DNA of 64,000 nt from Jannaschia sp. CCS1. GTDB lineage: Bacteria; Pseudomonadota; Alphaproteobacteria; Rhodobacterales; Rhodobacteraceae. Under the pieces are notes generated by a model. It had not been told where the DNA came from and did not search any database. It saw only the letters and a program-made list of their open reading frames with translations. The stretch spans positions 3,286,001 to 3,350,000 of the forward strand of contig NC_007802.1 of the NCBI RefSeq assembly GCF_000013565.1. The letters run 5' to 3'. The translations under genes and the position numbers were made by a program. Below, one piece after another: positions 1 to 8,399 of the stretch (its first letter is position 1; the number at the start of each line of letters is the position of its first letter).

Positions 1-1
1 G

Positions 2-1288
2 ATGTCTGAATATCGCGACGGCTGGTTGTTGATAGAAAACAGCAAGATCGCAGCCCTTGGCGACGGCCCGCCGCCGGATACAAAGGGCGCAGAATTCTGC
101 AATATGGGCGGTGACATCGTTATGCCCGGGATGGTGAACACCCATTGCCACATGGCGATGTCGCTGTTCCGAGGCTTGGGTGAGGACGTGGATGATCGCC
201 TTTACCGCTACATGCTGCCGCTGGAACGCAAATTCGTCTCGGCCGACATGGTTCGCGTCGGCTCCACCCTGTCGGCGCTGGAGATGATCATGGGCGGCGT
301 CACCTGCGTCGCGGACATGTACTACCATGAAACGCAGGTCGCGGATGTCATCGCGACCTCAGGCATGCGCGGCGTCGTGGGGCAAACGCTCGCCAATTTT
401 GACCCGCCCGACCACACCAGTTTCGATGAGGGGTTTGCGCTGTGCGACGCCTTGGTGGAGCATTGCGCGGGGATGCCGCGCGTGACTGCCTCCATCGCGC
501 CGCACGCGCCCTATTCGACGGGCATGGACGTGATGGAGCGGGTGGCCGGCTGGCACGCCGATCACCCGGAAACCCGTATCCAGATTCATCTGGCCGAGAC
601 GGAGGCCGAGGTCGCCTGGGCCCATGACACCCACGGCATGACCACCACGGCCGTCTGCGATGCAGCAGGCCTGTTGAAGCCCGGCACAATCGCCGCCCAT
701 TGCCTGCTGATCAGTGACGCCGATATCGACATCCTCGCCCGAACCGATACCCGCGTCGCCCACAACGCGCGCTCCAACGGCAAGGCCGGGCGCGGCATGG
801 CGCGGGTGGAGGATATGCGCCGCGCGGGCATCCCCGTGGGCCTCGCCACCGATGGCCCGATGAGCGGTAATACTCTTGATCTCTTCTCCCAGTTCGGCGT
901 CGCCTCGATCTTCGCCAAGGTTCTTGGCGGGTCCCGCAAGCCGCTGCCCACCCGCGACGTGATCCGCATGGCCACGATTGAGGGCGCGCGCGTGCTGGGG
1001 CTGGAGGCGCAGACCGGCTCGCTAGAGGTCGGCAAGGCCGCCGATCTGATCCGCATCGACCTATCCGCGCCGCGTATGCAGCCGATCTATGATCCCTACT
1101 CGGTCCTCGTTTTTGCCACGATGCCCACAGATGTGCGCGATGTCATGGTCGATGGCATCTGGCTGATGCGCGACCGGACGATTGAAACGCTGGAACCCGC
1201 GCGCGTACTGGCCGATGCCAATCAGGTGGCCGGACAATTCCGCACTGAGATTGCCGCCATAGATGCCGCGATGGCTGTCAAAGGATGA
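2..1288 (+). CDS. Amidohydrolase of the Trz/Atz (MTA/SAH deaminase-like) family, 5' end cut
   Basis: Metal-dependent deaminase or chlorohydrolase-type amidohydrolase, a cytosolic TIM-barrel enzyme. The motif NTHCHMAMSLFRGLGEDVDD is the HxH metal site seen in 5'-methylthioadenosine/S-adenosylhomocysteine and related aminopyrimidine/purine deaminases; further ligands lie in HLAETEAEV and ATDGPMSGN. Relatives normally begin with about 15 more residues of beta-strand (an ILIRNATVVTMD-like segment) before this point, so the true start probably lies left of the window and the ATG at position 2 is internal. The next gene follows after 4 bases with its own AAGGA site, and a nucleoside hydrolase comes third, so a nucleoside or nucleobase substrate is likely. 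The exact substrate cannot be read from the sequence. Confidence 0.8.
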   Translation: MSEYRDGWLLIENSKIAALGDGPPPDTKGAEFCNMGGDIVMPGMVNTHCHMAMSLFRGLGEDVDDRLYRYMLPLERKFVSADMVRVGSTLSALEMIMGGVTCVADMYYHETQVADVIATSGMRGVVGQTLANFDPPDHTSFDEGFALCDALVEHCAGMPRVTASIAPHAPYSTGMDVMERVAGWHADHPETRIQIHLAETEAEVAWAHDTHGMTTTAVCDAAGLLKPGTIAAHCLLISDADIDILARTDTRVAHNARSNGKAGRGMARVEDMRRAGIPVGLATDGPMSGNTLDLFSQFGVASIFAKVLGGSRKPLPTRDVIRMATIEGARVLGLEAQTGSLEVGKAADLIRIDLSAPRMQPIYDPYSVLVFATMPTDVRDVMVDGIWLMRDRTIETLEPARVLADANQVAGQFRTEIAAIDAAMAVKG

Positions 1289-1292
1289 TGCC

Positions 1293-2705
1293 ATGACCCA
1301 ATCGCCCGATCTGCAAGCCGTCCTCGACTATGCGGACGCGCACATGAACGACAGCCTTGCGCGGCTATTTGACCTCGTGCGCATACCGTCCGTTTCGACA
1401 GTTCCGGCCCATGCGGGTGACTGTCGCGCTGCGGCCCAATGGTTGTCTGATCAGTTGAACGATCTGGGTTTTGATGCCTCGGTCCGCCCGACCGGCGGCC
1501 ACCCGATGGTCGTGGCGCATCAGACCGACGCGGATGGTCCCCACGTGTTATTTTACGGCCATTACGACGTTCAGCCCGTCGTTCCGCTGGAGCTGTGGAA
1601 GACCGATCCGTTTGAGCCAACGCTTGAACCGCAGCCAAACGGCGACACCCACATCACCGGGCGCGGGGCCTCCGACGACAAGGGCCAGCTGCTGACCTTC
1701 ATCGAGGCGTGCCGCGCGTGGAAAGCGGTCACCGGACGCCTGCCCATCAAGGTCTCCATGCTGTTTGAGGGGGAGGAGGAGTCCGGCTCCCAAAGCCTCG
1801 GGCCGTTTTTGGAGCAGACGGCAGAGGAGCTGCGCGCAGACGTCATGATGGTCTGTGACACCGATATGTGGGACCGTGACACGCCCGCGATCACGACAAT
1901 GCTACGCGGTTTGGTGGGGGAGGAATTCACCATCACAACCGCAGACCGGGACTTGCATTCGGGCATGTTTGGAAACGCCGCACGCAATGCGTTGCAGGTG
2001 GCGTCCGATGCCATAGCGGGTCTGCGCGGGCCCGACGGCGGCGTGACATTGCCCGGATTCTACGACGGCGTTGAAGATCTTGCACCCGAGATCAAGGCGC
2101 AGTGGAAGAGCCTGCCGTTCGACCAGGAGGGTTTCCTGTCTGACGTAGGCCTCAGCCTGCCAGCAGGAGAGGACGCCTATTCCATCATGGAGCAGATCTG
2201 GGCCCGACCCAGTTGCGAAATCCACGGCGTGATCGGCGGCTACACGGACGAGGGCTTCAAGACAGTCATTCCAGCGAAAGCCACGGCCAAGGTCTCGTTC
2301 CGACTGGTGGCGGGCCAGGATCCCGCGCGCATCCGCGAGGCGTTCCGCGCCCATATCCGCGCCTATGTGCCCAAGGATTGCTCGGTCGAATTCACGTCCC
2401 ATGGGGCGAGCCCGGCCTTGTCCCTGCCGCTCGACAGCCCCTACCTGACAGCGACCCGCGAAGCGCTGAGCCAGGAATGGGGCACGGAGGCTGCGCTGGC
2501 CGGAACCGGCGGATCGATCCCCATCGTCGGCGAATTCAAACGTCAATTGGGGATGGATACGCTGCTGGTGGGCTTTGCCCGCTTCGACAACCGCATCCAC
2601 AGCCCGAACGAGAAGTACGACCTGTCCAGCTTCACCGGCGGCATCCGGTCGTTCGTCCGCGTGCTGGCGGCCCTTTCTGAGATTGAGGCGGCCGCTGCCC
2701 CATGA
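1293..2705 (+). CDS. M20 family metallodipeptidase
   Basis: Zinc dipeptidase of the M20 (CNDP/PepV-like) group, about 470 residues, cytosolic. Metal-site motifs are in order: FYGHYDVQP (His90, Asp92), GRGASDDKGQ (Asp128/129) and FEGEEESGS (Glu161/162, catalytic base and ligand), followed by the dimerisation lid domain and a C-terminal His in RIHSPNE. I chose the ATG at 1293 because AAAGGA sits 7 bases upstream and the family N-terminus aligns there; the frame is open further 5' but the extra residues look non-coding. The stop overlaps the next start (ATGA), so it is translationally coupled to the nucleoside hydrolase. Confidence 0.88.
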   Translation: MTQSPDLQAVLDYADAHMNDSLARLFDLVRIPSVSTVPAHAGDCRAAAQWLSDQLNDLGFDASVRPTGGHPMVVAHQTDADGPHVLFYGHYDVQPVVPLELWKTDPFEPTLEPQPNGDTHITGRGASDDKGQLLTFIEACRAWKAVTGRLPIKVSMLFEGEEESGSQSLGPFLEQTAEELRADVMMVCDTDMWDRDTPAITTMLRGLVGEEFTITTADRDLHSGMFGNAARNALQVASDAIAGLRGPDGGVTLPGFYDGVEDLAPEIKAQWKSLPFDQEGFLSDVGLSLPAGEDAYSIMEQIWARPSCEIHGVIGGYTDEGFKTVIPAKATAKVSFRLVAGQDPARIREAFRAHIRAYVPKDCSVEFTSHGASPALSLPLDSPYLTATREALSQEWGTEAALAGTGGSIPIVGEFKRQLGMDTLLVGFARFDNRIHSPNEKYDLSSFTGGIRSFVRVLAALSEIEAAAAP

Positions 2706-3610
2706 CACGTCCGGTGTTGATCGACACCGATCCCGGGCTCGACGACGCTGTGGGCATTCTGATGGCGCTGGCCGATCCGCGACTGGACGTTCGCGCCGTA
2801 ACCTCCGTCGCGGGCAATATCGGGATCGCGACCACCACCCGAAATGTCGGGCACCTTCTGGCGGCAGCAGGGCGTGACGACATCGCTTATGCAGCCGGTG
2901 CAGCGGGACCATTGACGGGCGATGAGCTAAGCGAAGAGGCGATCCATGGCGCAGACGGGCTTGGGGGTGTGACGCTGCCTGATCCGCTGAAAAAACCTGA
3001 TCCGGGAGGGGCCGTATCGCTATTGGCAGAGCGATTGCTGGACGCGCCGGAGGGGACAGTGACGATCCTCGCCCTCGGCCCGCTCACCAATCTGGCGCTT
3101 CTGTCCCGGGATGCGCCGGAGGCCTATGGCCGGATCAGCCGGATCATCGCCATGGGCGGCACGATCTATCAGCCCGGCAACGTCGGACCGCACACGGAGT
3201 TCAACATGGCCGCCGATCCGATGGCGGCGCAGATGGTATTCCACGGGCCGGTGCCGGTCACGCTGATCCCGCTGGACGTGACCCGCAAGCTGCGCGCAAC
3301 GCCCGCGGATCTTGACCGCCTCGCCGCATGTGGTGCACCCGCCGCCACCCTCGCGGCAGACCTCATCCGGGCCTATTTTGCGGGGAACACTGACCGCACC
3401 TCGCGCCCGCTTCACGACCCCTGCGTCATGCTGATGGCCGTGGTCCCGCAATTGTTCGGGACGCACCCCCTGCGGCTTACTGTCGATCAAGACCACTATC
3501 CGGGACGTCTGGTCCAATCGCCGGACGGGTCCGCCATAGATGTGGCGATGACCATCGACGCGGCCGCCGCGCTGGATATGCTGTGGCACGGCCTTGGGAC
3601 AGCGACTTAG
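2702..3610 (+). CDS. Inosine-uridine preferring nucleoside hydrolase
   Basis: Calcium-dependent N-ribohydrolase that splits nucleosides into base and ribose. The N-terminal LIDTDPGLDDAVG carries the diagnostic DxDxxxDD calcium cluster (Asp8, Asp10, Asp14, Asp15); NVGPHTEFNMAADP and LHDPCV supply ribose-binding and the C-terminal calcium-ligand Asp. At 302 residues it has the usual family length. It overlaps the upstream dipeptidase gene by 4 bases and its own 3' end overlaps the convergent M20 gene by 4 bases. With the deaminase-like first gene this suggests a nucleoside catabolic operon; base preference (purine or pyrimidine) is not predictable here. Confidence 0.9.
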   Translation: MTRPVLIDTDPGLDDAVGILMALADPRLDVRAVTSVAGNIGIATTTRNVGHLLAAAGRDDIAYAAGAAGPLTGDELSEEAIHGADGLGGVTLPDPLKKPDPGGAVSLLAERLLDAPEGTVTILALGPLTNLALLSRDAPEAYGRISRIIAMGGTIYQPGNVGPHTEFNMAADPMAAQMVFHGPVPVTLIPLDVTRKLRATPADLDRLAACGAPAATLAADLIRAYFAGNTDRTSRPLHDPCVMLMAVVPQLFGTHPLRLTVDQDHYPGRLVQSPDGSAIDVAMTIDAAAALDMLWHGLGTAT

Positions 3611-4782
3611 TCGGTCAGGTCCATCTCCACCAACCGGGTCCAGAAGGCGATGCCAGGCACGATGGCGTCATCGCAGAAATCGTATCCGGTGTTGTGATGC
3701 AACGCTCCGTCGACTGCGGGACCATTGCCCAACCAGACATAGCAACCGGGCACATCTTGCGAAAAGAAGGCGAAGTCATCGCCCGCCGTGGACGGTGGAA
3801 AACTGGTTCGGATGCGCGTGTCGCCGAGGGCCGCGCGCGCGGCGGACAGGGCACGGGCGGTTGTGTCCGCATCGTTGATCACGGGCGGGATGCGCCGGAT
3901 GAAGCGGTAGTCCGCCGTCACGCCAAACGCCTGCGCAATACCATGGGCCACGATCCCGATCTCGGCCTCCAGCTGATCTCGGACCTCCGCGGAATAGGCC
4001 CGCGCGGTGCCCGCCACACGCGCGATATCGGGGATCACATTGAGCGCATTGAAATTCCCAGCCTCGACCGCGCAGGCACTGACCACAGCGGGTTCCAGGG
4101 GGTCGACAACCCGCGCAACAATCGCGTGGATCGACGCGAGAAACTGGCCCGCCGCCGTGATCGGGTCGCGCCCGAGATGGGGCTTTGCGCCGTGGGTGCC
4201 GATGCCCGTGAAGGTCACGTCCCAGCTATCTGATGATGCGAGTTGAGGGCCTGCCACCACGGCCATCTCATCGGGGTCGAGGCCGGGCATATTGTGCAGA
4301 CCATACACGCGATCAACGGGGAACCTCCGAAACAACCCATCGTCGATCATCGCCTTGGCCCCGCCGCGCCCTTCTTCTGCGGGCTGGAAGACAAAATGGA
4401 CCGTGCCGGAGAAATTCCTAGTCCGCGCCAGATGCCGGGCAGCCCCAAGCAGCATCGTCGTATGCCCCTCATGTCCGCAGGCGTGCATCTTGTTTTCTTG
4501 CGTGGATTTATAGGGCCGGTCTGCCGTTTCAGGCATGGCCAGCGCATCCATATCCGCGCGCAGGGCGATGCGACCTGTCCCATTCCCGGCCGTCAACGTG
4601 CCCACCACGCCCGTCTTTCCCAAACCTCGATCCACGGCGATGCCGACATCCGCCAGCTTCTCCGCAACGATGTCTGACGTCCGCTCCTCCTCAAATCCCA
4701 ATTCCGGGTGGGCGTGAAGATCATGGCGCAGGGCGATGAGCATATCGCGTTCGTCCCCCATGATCTCAAAAGGCACTGGCAT
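3607..4782 (-). CDS. M20D amidohydrolase (hippurate/N-acyl-amino acid hydrolase family)
   Basis: Zinc-dependent amidase of the AbgB/HipO/IAA-amino acid hydrolase group, 391 residues. Diagnostic motifs are LRHDLHAHPELGFEEE near the N-terminus, HACGHEGH (residues 100-107) for metal binding, FQPAEEG (132-138) with the catalytic Glu pair, and a C-terminal HHNTGYDFCDD. Expected to hydrolyse an acyl-amino acid or amide in the cytosol. The gene faces the nucleoside hydrolase tail to tail and is divergent from the phosphoribosyltransferase with 73 bases between the starts. A second close relative lies at 56016-57179. The natural substrate is unknown. Confidence 0.87.
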   Translation of the reverse strand: MPVPFEIMGDERDMLIALRHDLHAHPELGFEEERTSDIVAEKLADVGIAVDRGLGKTGVVGTLTAGNGTGRIALRADMDALAMPETADRPYKSTQENKMHACGHEGHTTMLLGAARHLARTRNFSGTVHFVFQPAEEGRGGAKAMIDDGLFRRFPVDRVYGLHNMPGLDPDEMAVVAGPQLASSDSWDVTFTGIGTHGAKPHLGRDPITAAGQFLASIHAIVARVVDPLEPAVVSACAVEAGNFNALNVIPDIARVAGTARAYSAEVRDQLEAEIGIVAHGIAQAFGVTADYRFIRRIPPVINDADTTARALSAARAALGDTRIRTSFPPSTAGDDFAFFSQDVPGCYVWLGNGPAVDGALHHNTGYDFCDDAIVPGIAFWTRLVEMDLTD

Positions 4783-4855
4783 GGCGTGTCGGTCCTTTCG
4801 GTTCTATGCTCACCCTGTTTGGCCCATTGCCCCGTGCGAGACAAGGAACCGACTG

Positions 4856-5542
4856 ATGAGCATGCAACCACATTGGTTCTGGCAAGAGCTTGCCGCCCCC
4901 GGCACCCATGGCATACAGCCCGGGACGATCTTTCGCGACTCCTATCCTGCCACTTTACCCAATGGGCGGCAGCTTTTGCTTCCGATCCGGGATCTTCCGG
5001 GCGGATCGGGTCAGGCCGTGGCATCTTTGATCGTGAACCAGGCCGCATTTGTGGTGGAAGACGCGCTGGCCGATGCCATGGCGGCTCAATGGCAGGCGAG
5101 CGCGCCGGACATCGTGATCGGCGTGCCGACCCTCGGCCTGCCGCTGGCCAACGCGGTCGCGCGGCGGCTTGGCCACACAAGAATAGTGCCTTTGGGGACG
5201 TCCAGGAAGTTCTGGTACACTGACGCCTTGTCTGAACCGATCCGCTCGATCACCTCACCGGACAAGGGCAAGATGATCTATCTCGACCCGCGCATGGTGC
5301 CCGTTCTGGCAGGCCAACGGGTCCTTTTGATTGATGACGTCGTCAGCACCGGCGCATCACTAGCGGCTGTTTTGCGTCTTCTCAGCAAAGCCAACATTGC
5401 GCCCGCCGGGATCGCCGTGGCGATGGAGCAGGGCACACGTTGGCGCGACGTCCTGCCCCAGCCCGATCTGGTGCGCGGCGCGATCCGGTCGCCGATCCTG
5501 GACAAGACAGACGCAGGCTACGTCGTGGCACCCGCATCCTAG
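4856..5542 (+). CDS. Phosphoribosyltransferase family protein
   Basis: Type I phosphoribosyltransferase fold, 228 residues. The PRPP-binding loop is VLLIDDVVSTGAS (residues 156-168), preceded by a long strand GQRVLLIDD and by DIVIGVPTLGLPLAN, where a purine/pyrimidine PRTase has its pyrophosphate loop. I chose the ATG at 4856 because AAGGA lies 6-7 bases upstream; a second ATG follows at 4862. The gene is alone on its strand with non-coding DNA downstream. Proximity to nucleoside hydrolase and deaminase genes suggests base salvage, but this subgroup (long N-terminus, DALADAMAAQW region) is not one I can tie to adenine, orotate or hypoxanthine. Confidence 0.8.
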   Translation: MSMQPHWFWQELAAPGTHGIQPGTIFRDSYPATLPNGRQLLLPIRDLPGGSGQAVASLIVNQAAFVVEDALADAMAAQWQASAPDIVIGVPTLGLPLANAVARRLGHTRIVPLGTSRKFWYTDALSEPIRSITSPDKGKMIYLDPRMVPVLAGQRVLLIDDVVSTGASLAAVLRLLSKANIAPAGIAVAMEQGTRWRDVLPQPDLVRGAIRSPILDKTDAGYVVAPAS

Positions 5543-6081
5543 GGACCTGTGGGTTCGGTCCTGAAGACCTCGTCTTAGCCTGGTAAAACGAAGTGAGAAC
5601 TTCTTCGGCGTTGAAATGTGGTGACACCAATACTCCGCCCTTTGCGGCCCATAAAATTGCCCAACCCGTCTCCAACATTAAGCTTTTTACGTCGTTACCG
5701 TCACTCGACATAATGTTCTCGGTGCACTCTAGACATTGCGGATCTGGAAGTACGGCTACGATGTTCCATATTCACACCATTTCTTGTGTCGGGCCGAATT
5801 AAATCCCCCATCTTTGGCAGATTTCGGCACGACGGCATTGGCTTCTGACACCTGTGGCGCGGACCATCGCGCTCATCGGCGACAATGTATCCGGCACCGC
5901 ACGGCCACGCGTCTGATCAATGTCGATGATGTCTTGCACGGTGAAATTGTGGCTCCCAAGACAGAATAGCGGTTGGCGGTCTTGTCGCGCCCCGTGGGAA
6001 TGTCGACGACACTTTCGAGAAGTCATCTAAATCGGTGATGCCACCATCTTCTTCGAGCACTGCCTGACGGTTATCCCAGCC
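5543..6081. other. Non-coding stretch, about 540 bases, lower GC
   Basis: No frame here has a plausible start, ribosome site and protein-like composition; the short open frames on both strands contain low-complexity or atypical residues. Base composition is visibly more AT-rich than the flanking genes. A 10-base plus 8-base match to sequence near 23700 is described in the findings. The stretch may hold the terminators of the flanking convergent genes or a decayed gene; I see no convincing hairpin. Confidence 0.5.
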
Positions 6082-6846
6082 TCAGACCCGACGCACCCGC
6101 ACGTTTTGCCGGGTCAGCGACGCCCAACCGGCGGTCTCCATGAAGGCCGTATCTGCGGCGTCGCGACCCGTTGCGATCACCGCCATCTCGTGCGGTGCGC
6201 CCATGTCGGTGGCGTCCACAGGATGCCAGCCTCCGTCCAGCCAGACCTCGGCTATCGCGTGAAAATCCTGTGGGGCGACGTCTGCGCCGTAGACAGACAC
6301 GTAGCGGGCCGGAATGCCCGACGCGCGCGCAAGCGTGCATGTGAGATGCGCGAAATCCCGACAGACGCCTTTGAGGGCGGCGAAGGTCTCAACCGCCGTT
6401 GTCGCGCCGTCTGAGCTGCCCGACGTGTATGTCACATGCTCCGCGATCCAGTTGCGGATCGCCTGGATCTTCAAGCCGCCGTCCAGCGTGCCGAATTGCT
6501 GCTCAGTAAAGTCGGTGAAAAGGTCGGCCTGACAATACCGGGACGGACGCAGATAGGGCAGCACCTCGCCCGGCAGCGCCTGCAACGGTGCGGATGCAAG
6601 TTGGTCGAGCGCCGCAGCGGGCCCGGACATCTCCACGGTCGCCCGGTAGCGCAGAGACAGCGCGCCCTCCGGCGCATCGACCCAGACCATGGCCGTGCCG
6701 TCCAGCCGTTTCAGCATACCTTGACTGACGGCGAGGTCCGAGGTCACAACCCGCTGCCCTGCGCCCGAGGCCATTTCTATCATCAGCAAAGCCGCATCGC
6801 CGGGGATCAGCGTGCCGTCGAGGTCCACTTCGATGTCAAGCTGCAT
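6082..6846 (-). CDS. Transglutaminase-like cysteine peptidase family protein
   Basis: Transglutaminase-core protein, 254 residues. The catalytic triad is visible: Cys162 in LKGVCRDFAHL, His196 in QDFHAIAEVWLDGGWH and Asp211 in PVDATD. The N-terminal 80 residues form a beta-rich bacterial extension typical of these proteins. There is no signal peptide, so it is probably cytosolic. Such proteins are widespread in proteobacteria, with peptidase or amide-cleaving activity proposed but rarely shown. It lies 22 bases downstream of hemN on the same strand and may be co-transcribed with it. Confidence 0.85.
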   Translation of the reverse strand: MQLDIEVDLDGTLIPGDAALLMIEMASGAGQRVVTSDLAVSQGMLKRLDGTAMVWVDAPEGALSLRYRATVEMSGPAAALDQLASAPLQALPGEVLPYLRPSRYCQADLFTDFTEQQFGTLDGGLKIQAIRNWIAEHVTYTSGSSDGATTAVETFAALKGVCRDFAHLTCTLARASGIPARYVSVYGADVAPQDFHAIAEVWLDGGWHPVDATDMGAPHEMAVIATGRDAADTAFMETAGWASLTRQNVRVRRV

Positions 6847-6868
6847 GGATGTCCCAGATCAGAAGGGT

Positions 6869-8311
6869 TTAGACGGCCACGGAATGGCGCGCCTTGCTCC
6901 CCTCCAGATAGGCGTCAAACGCGGCGGCAGCAATGCGCATGAGCGGGCGGCCCCTTGCAGTCAGAACCACCTTGCCGTTCGACAGGGTCAGCAAGCCGTC
7001 ACCTTCCATCTCGCGCAGCGTATCCGTGGCCTCCTTCCACCAGCCGTCCGGCGCATTGTGGCGACGGCCAATCGCGTCCGCATCCACCCAACCGTCGCAC
7101 ATGAGACGTTCGATAACTTCGGCCCGCAAGCGGTCTTCGCCCCTGAACGGAAGGCCCTTTGCAACCGGAAGATGCCCGGCCTCAACCGCCCGCGCCCAGG
7201 CGCCGGTCTCGGTGATATTCTGCACGTAGCCCGACGGCGTGCGCCCGATGGACGTCGCGCCAAGGCCGATCATCGTCTCGGCCTGATCGGTCGTATATCC
7301 TTGGAAGTTCCGGCGCAGCTTGCCGGTTTGCGCCGCAATGGTGAGGTCATCGTCAGGCCGCGCAAAATGATCCAGGCCGATGGCGACGTAGCCCTCGGCG
7401 CGCAAAGCGTCAGCCGCTGCCTCGGCCTGGGCGGAGCGTGCGGCTGCATCGGGCAGCGTGTCATCGGCGATCATGCGCTGGTTCTTGGCCATCCATGGCA
7501 CATGGGCGTAACCGAAAAGTGCCACTCGGTCTGGGCGCATCGCGGCGCAGAGCTTCACCGTTTCCACCAGGCTTTCGACCGTCTGCAACGGCAGCCCATA
7601 GATGAGGTCAAAATTGATGCCGCGCACGCCGCCTGCCCGCAATTGCGTCACGCTGGCCGCCACCATCTCGGGCGGTTGCACACGGTTGATCGCTTTTTGC
7701 ACCTGCGGGTCAAACTCCTGCACGCCGAAACTGGCGCGCGTGAACCCCATCGCACCGATCCGCGCCGCCATATCCGCCGTCAGGGTCCGCGGGTCGCTTT
7801 CGATGGCGATCTCTGCTTCTGGCGCAAAGTCGAACCGTGCGCGAACAGCGTCCATCGCCGCTTCCAGATCATCGGAGCTGAGCGCCGTGGGCGTGCCGCC
7901 ACCCCAATGCAGATGCGAAACCACCATACGCCCGGGCAATGCATCGGCGGTCAGCGCCAATTCTTTGCGGAGCGTCTGGGCATAGCTGGCAACGGGGGCA
8001 TATTTCGCCGCCAACTTCATGTTGCATCCGCAATACCAGCACATCTGACGGCAAAACGGCACGTGCAGGTAAAGCGAGATCGGGTCAGCCGGATCAAGCT
8101 GTCGCAGCCAATCGCGATAGTTCGCATCAGTAAACCCGGCTTGGAACTGCGGGGCCGTCGGATAGCTGGTATAGCGCGGCGTCGTGCGGGAGGCATAGCG
8201 CTGTACGACCGGATCCATCCCCTGCACCTTGGTAGGAAACACGCCGGCGGATGGTGCTTTGCACCCTCCCTTACATCCAGAGCAACCATTCAGAGTTTTT
8301 TGCATGTTCAT
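6869..8311 (-). CDS. hemN: Oxygen-independent coproporphyrinogen III oxidase (radical SAM)
   Basis: Radical SAM enzyme converting coproporphyrinogen III to protoporphyrinogen IX for anaerobic haem or bacteriochlorophyll synthesis. The 4Fe-4S motif is FCRQMCWYCGC (Cys87, Cys91, Cys94, plus Cys96), followed by HWGGGTPTAL, SFGVQEF and a C-terminal HemN domain. The frame is open for 98 more codons upstream, but those would run through the FNR box and into the D-aminoacylase gene; the ATG at 8311 (or 8305) gives 480 residues, close to E. coli HemN. The retained N-terminus contains an unusual CSGCKGGC cluster. The upstream FNR-type box indicates induction at low oxygen. Confidence 0.92.
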   Translation of the reverse strand: MNMQKTLNGCSGCKGGCKAPSAGVFPTKVQGMDPVVQRYASRTTPRYTSYPTAPQFQAGFTDANYRDWLRQLDPADPISLYLHVPFCRQMCWYCGCNMKLAAKYAPVASYAQTLRKELALTADALPGRMVVSHLHWGGGTPTALSSDDLEAAMDAVRARFDFAPEAEIAIESDPRTLTADMAARIGAMGFTRASFGVQEFDPQVQKAINRVQPPEMVAASVTQLRAGGVRGINFDLIYGLPLQTVESLVETVKLCAAMRPDRVALFGYAHVPWMAKNQRMIADDTLPDAAARSAQAEAAADALRAEGYVAIGLDHFARPDDDLTIAAQTGKLRRNFQGYTTDQAETMIGLGATSIGRTPSGYVQNITETGAWARAVEAGHLPVAKGLPFRGEDRLRAEVIERLMCDGWVDADAIGRRHNAPDGWWKEATDTLREMEGDGLLTLSNGKVVLTARGRPLMRIAAAAFDAYLEGSKARHSVAV

Positions 8312-8366
8312 GCGACCGGTCCCAAGCGACGTTTTCGCCAAATTATTGGACCGATTGCGTCGCGCC

Positions 8367-8380
8367 TTGAGCCAGATCAA
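8367..8380. promoter_or_regulatory. FNR/FnrL-type binding site upstream of hemN
   Basis: TTGAGCCAGATCAA matches the FNR consensus TTGAT-N4-ATCAA at 9 of 10 positions. It is centred about 62 bases upstream of the hemN start in the 88-base gap before the D-aminoacylase stop, a position suited to activation. Control of hemN/hemZ by FnrL at low oxygen is established in Rhodobacter. Binding in this organism is inference. Confidence 0.75.
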
Positions 8381-8399
8381 AGGCGGGTCAAGATATGGC

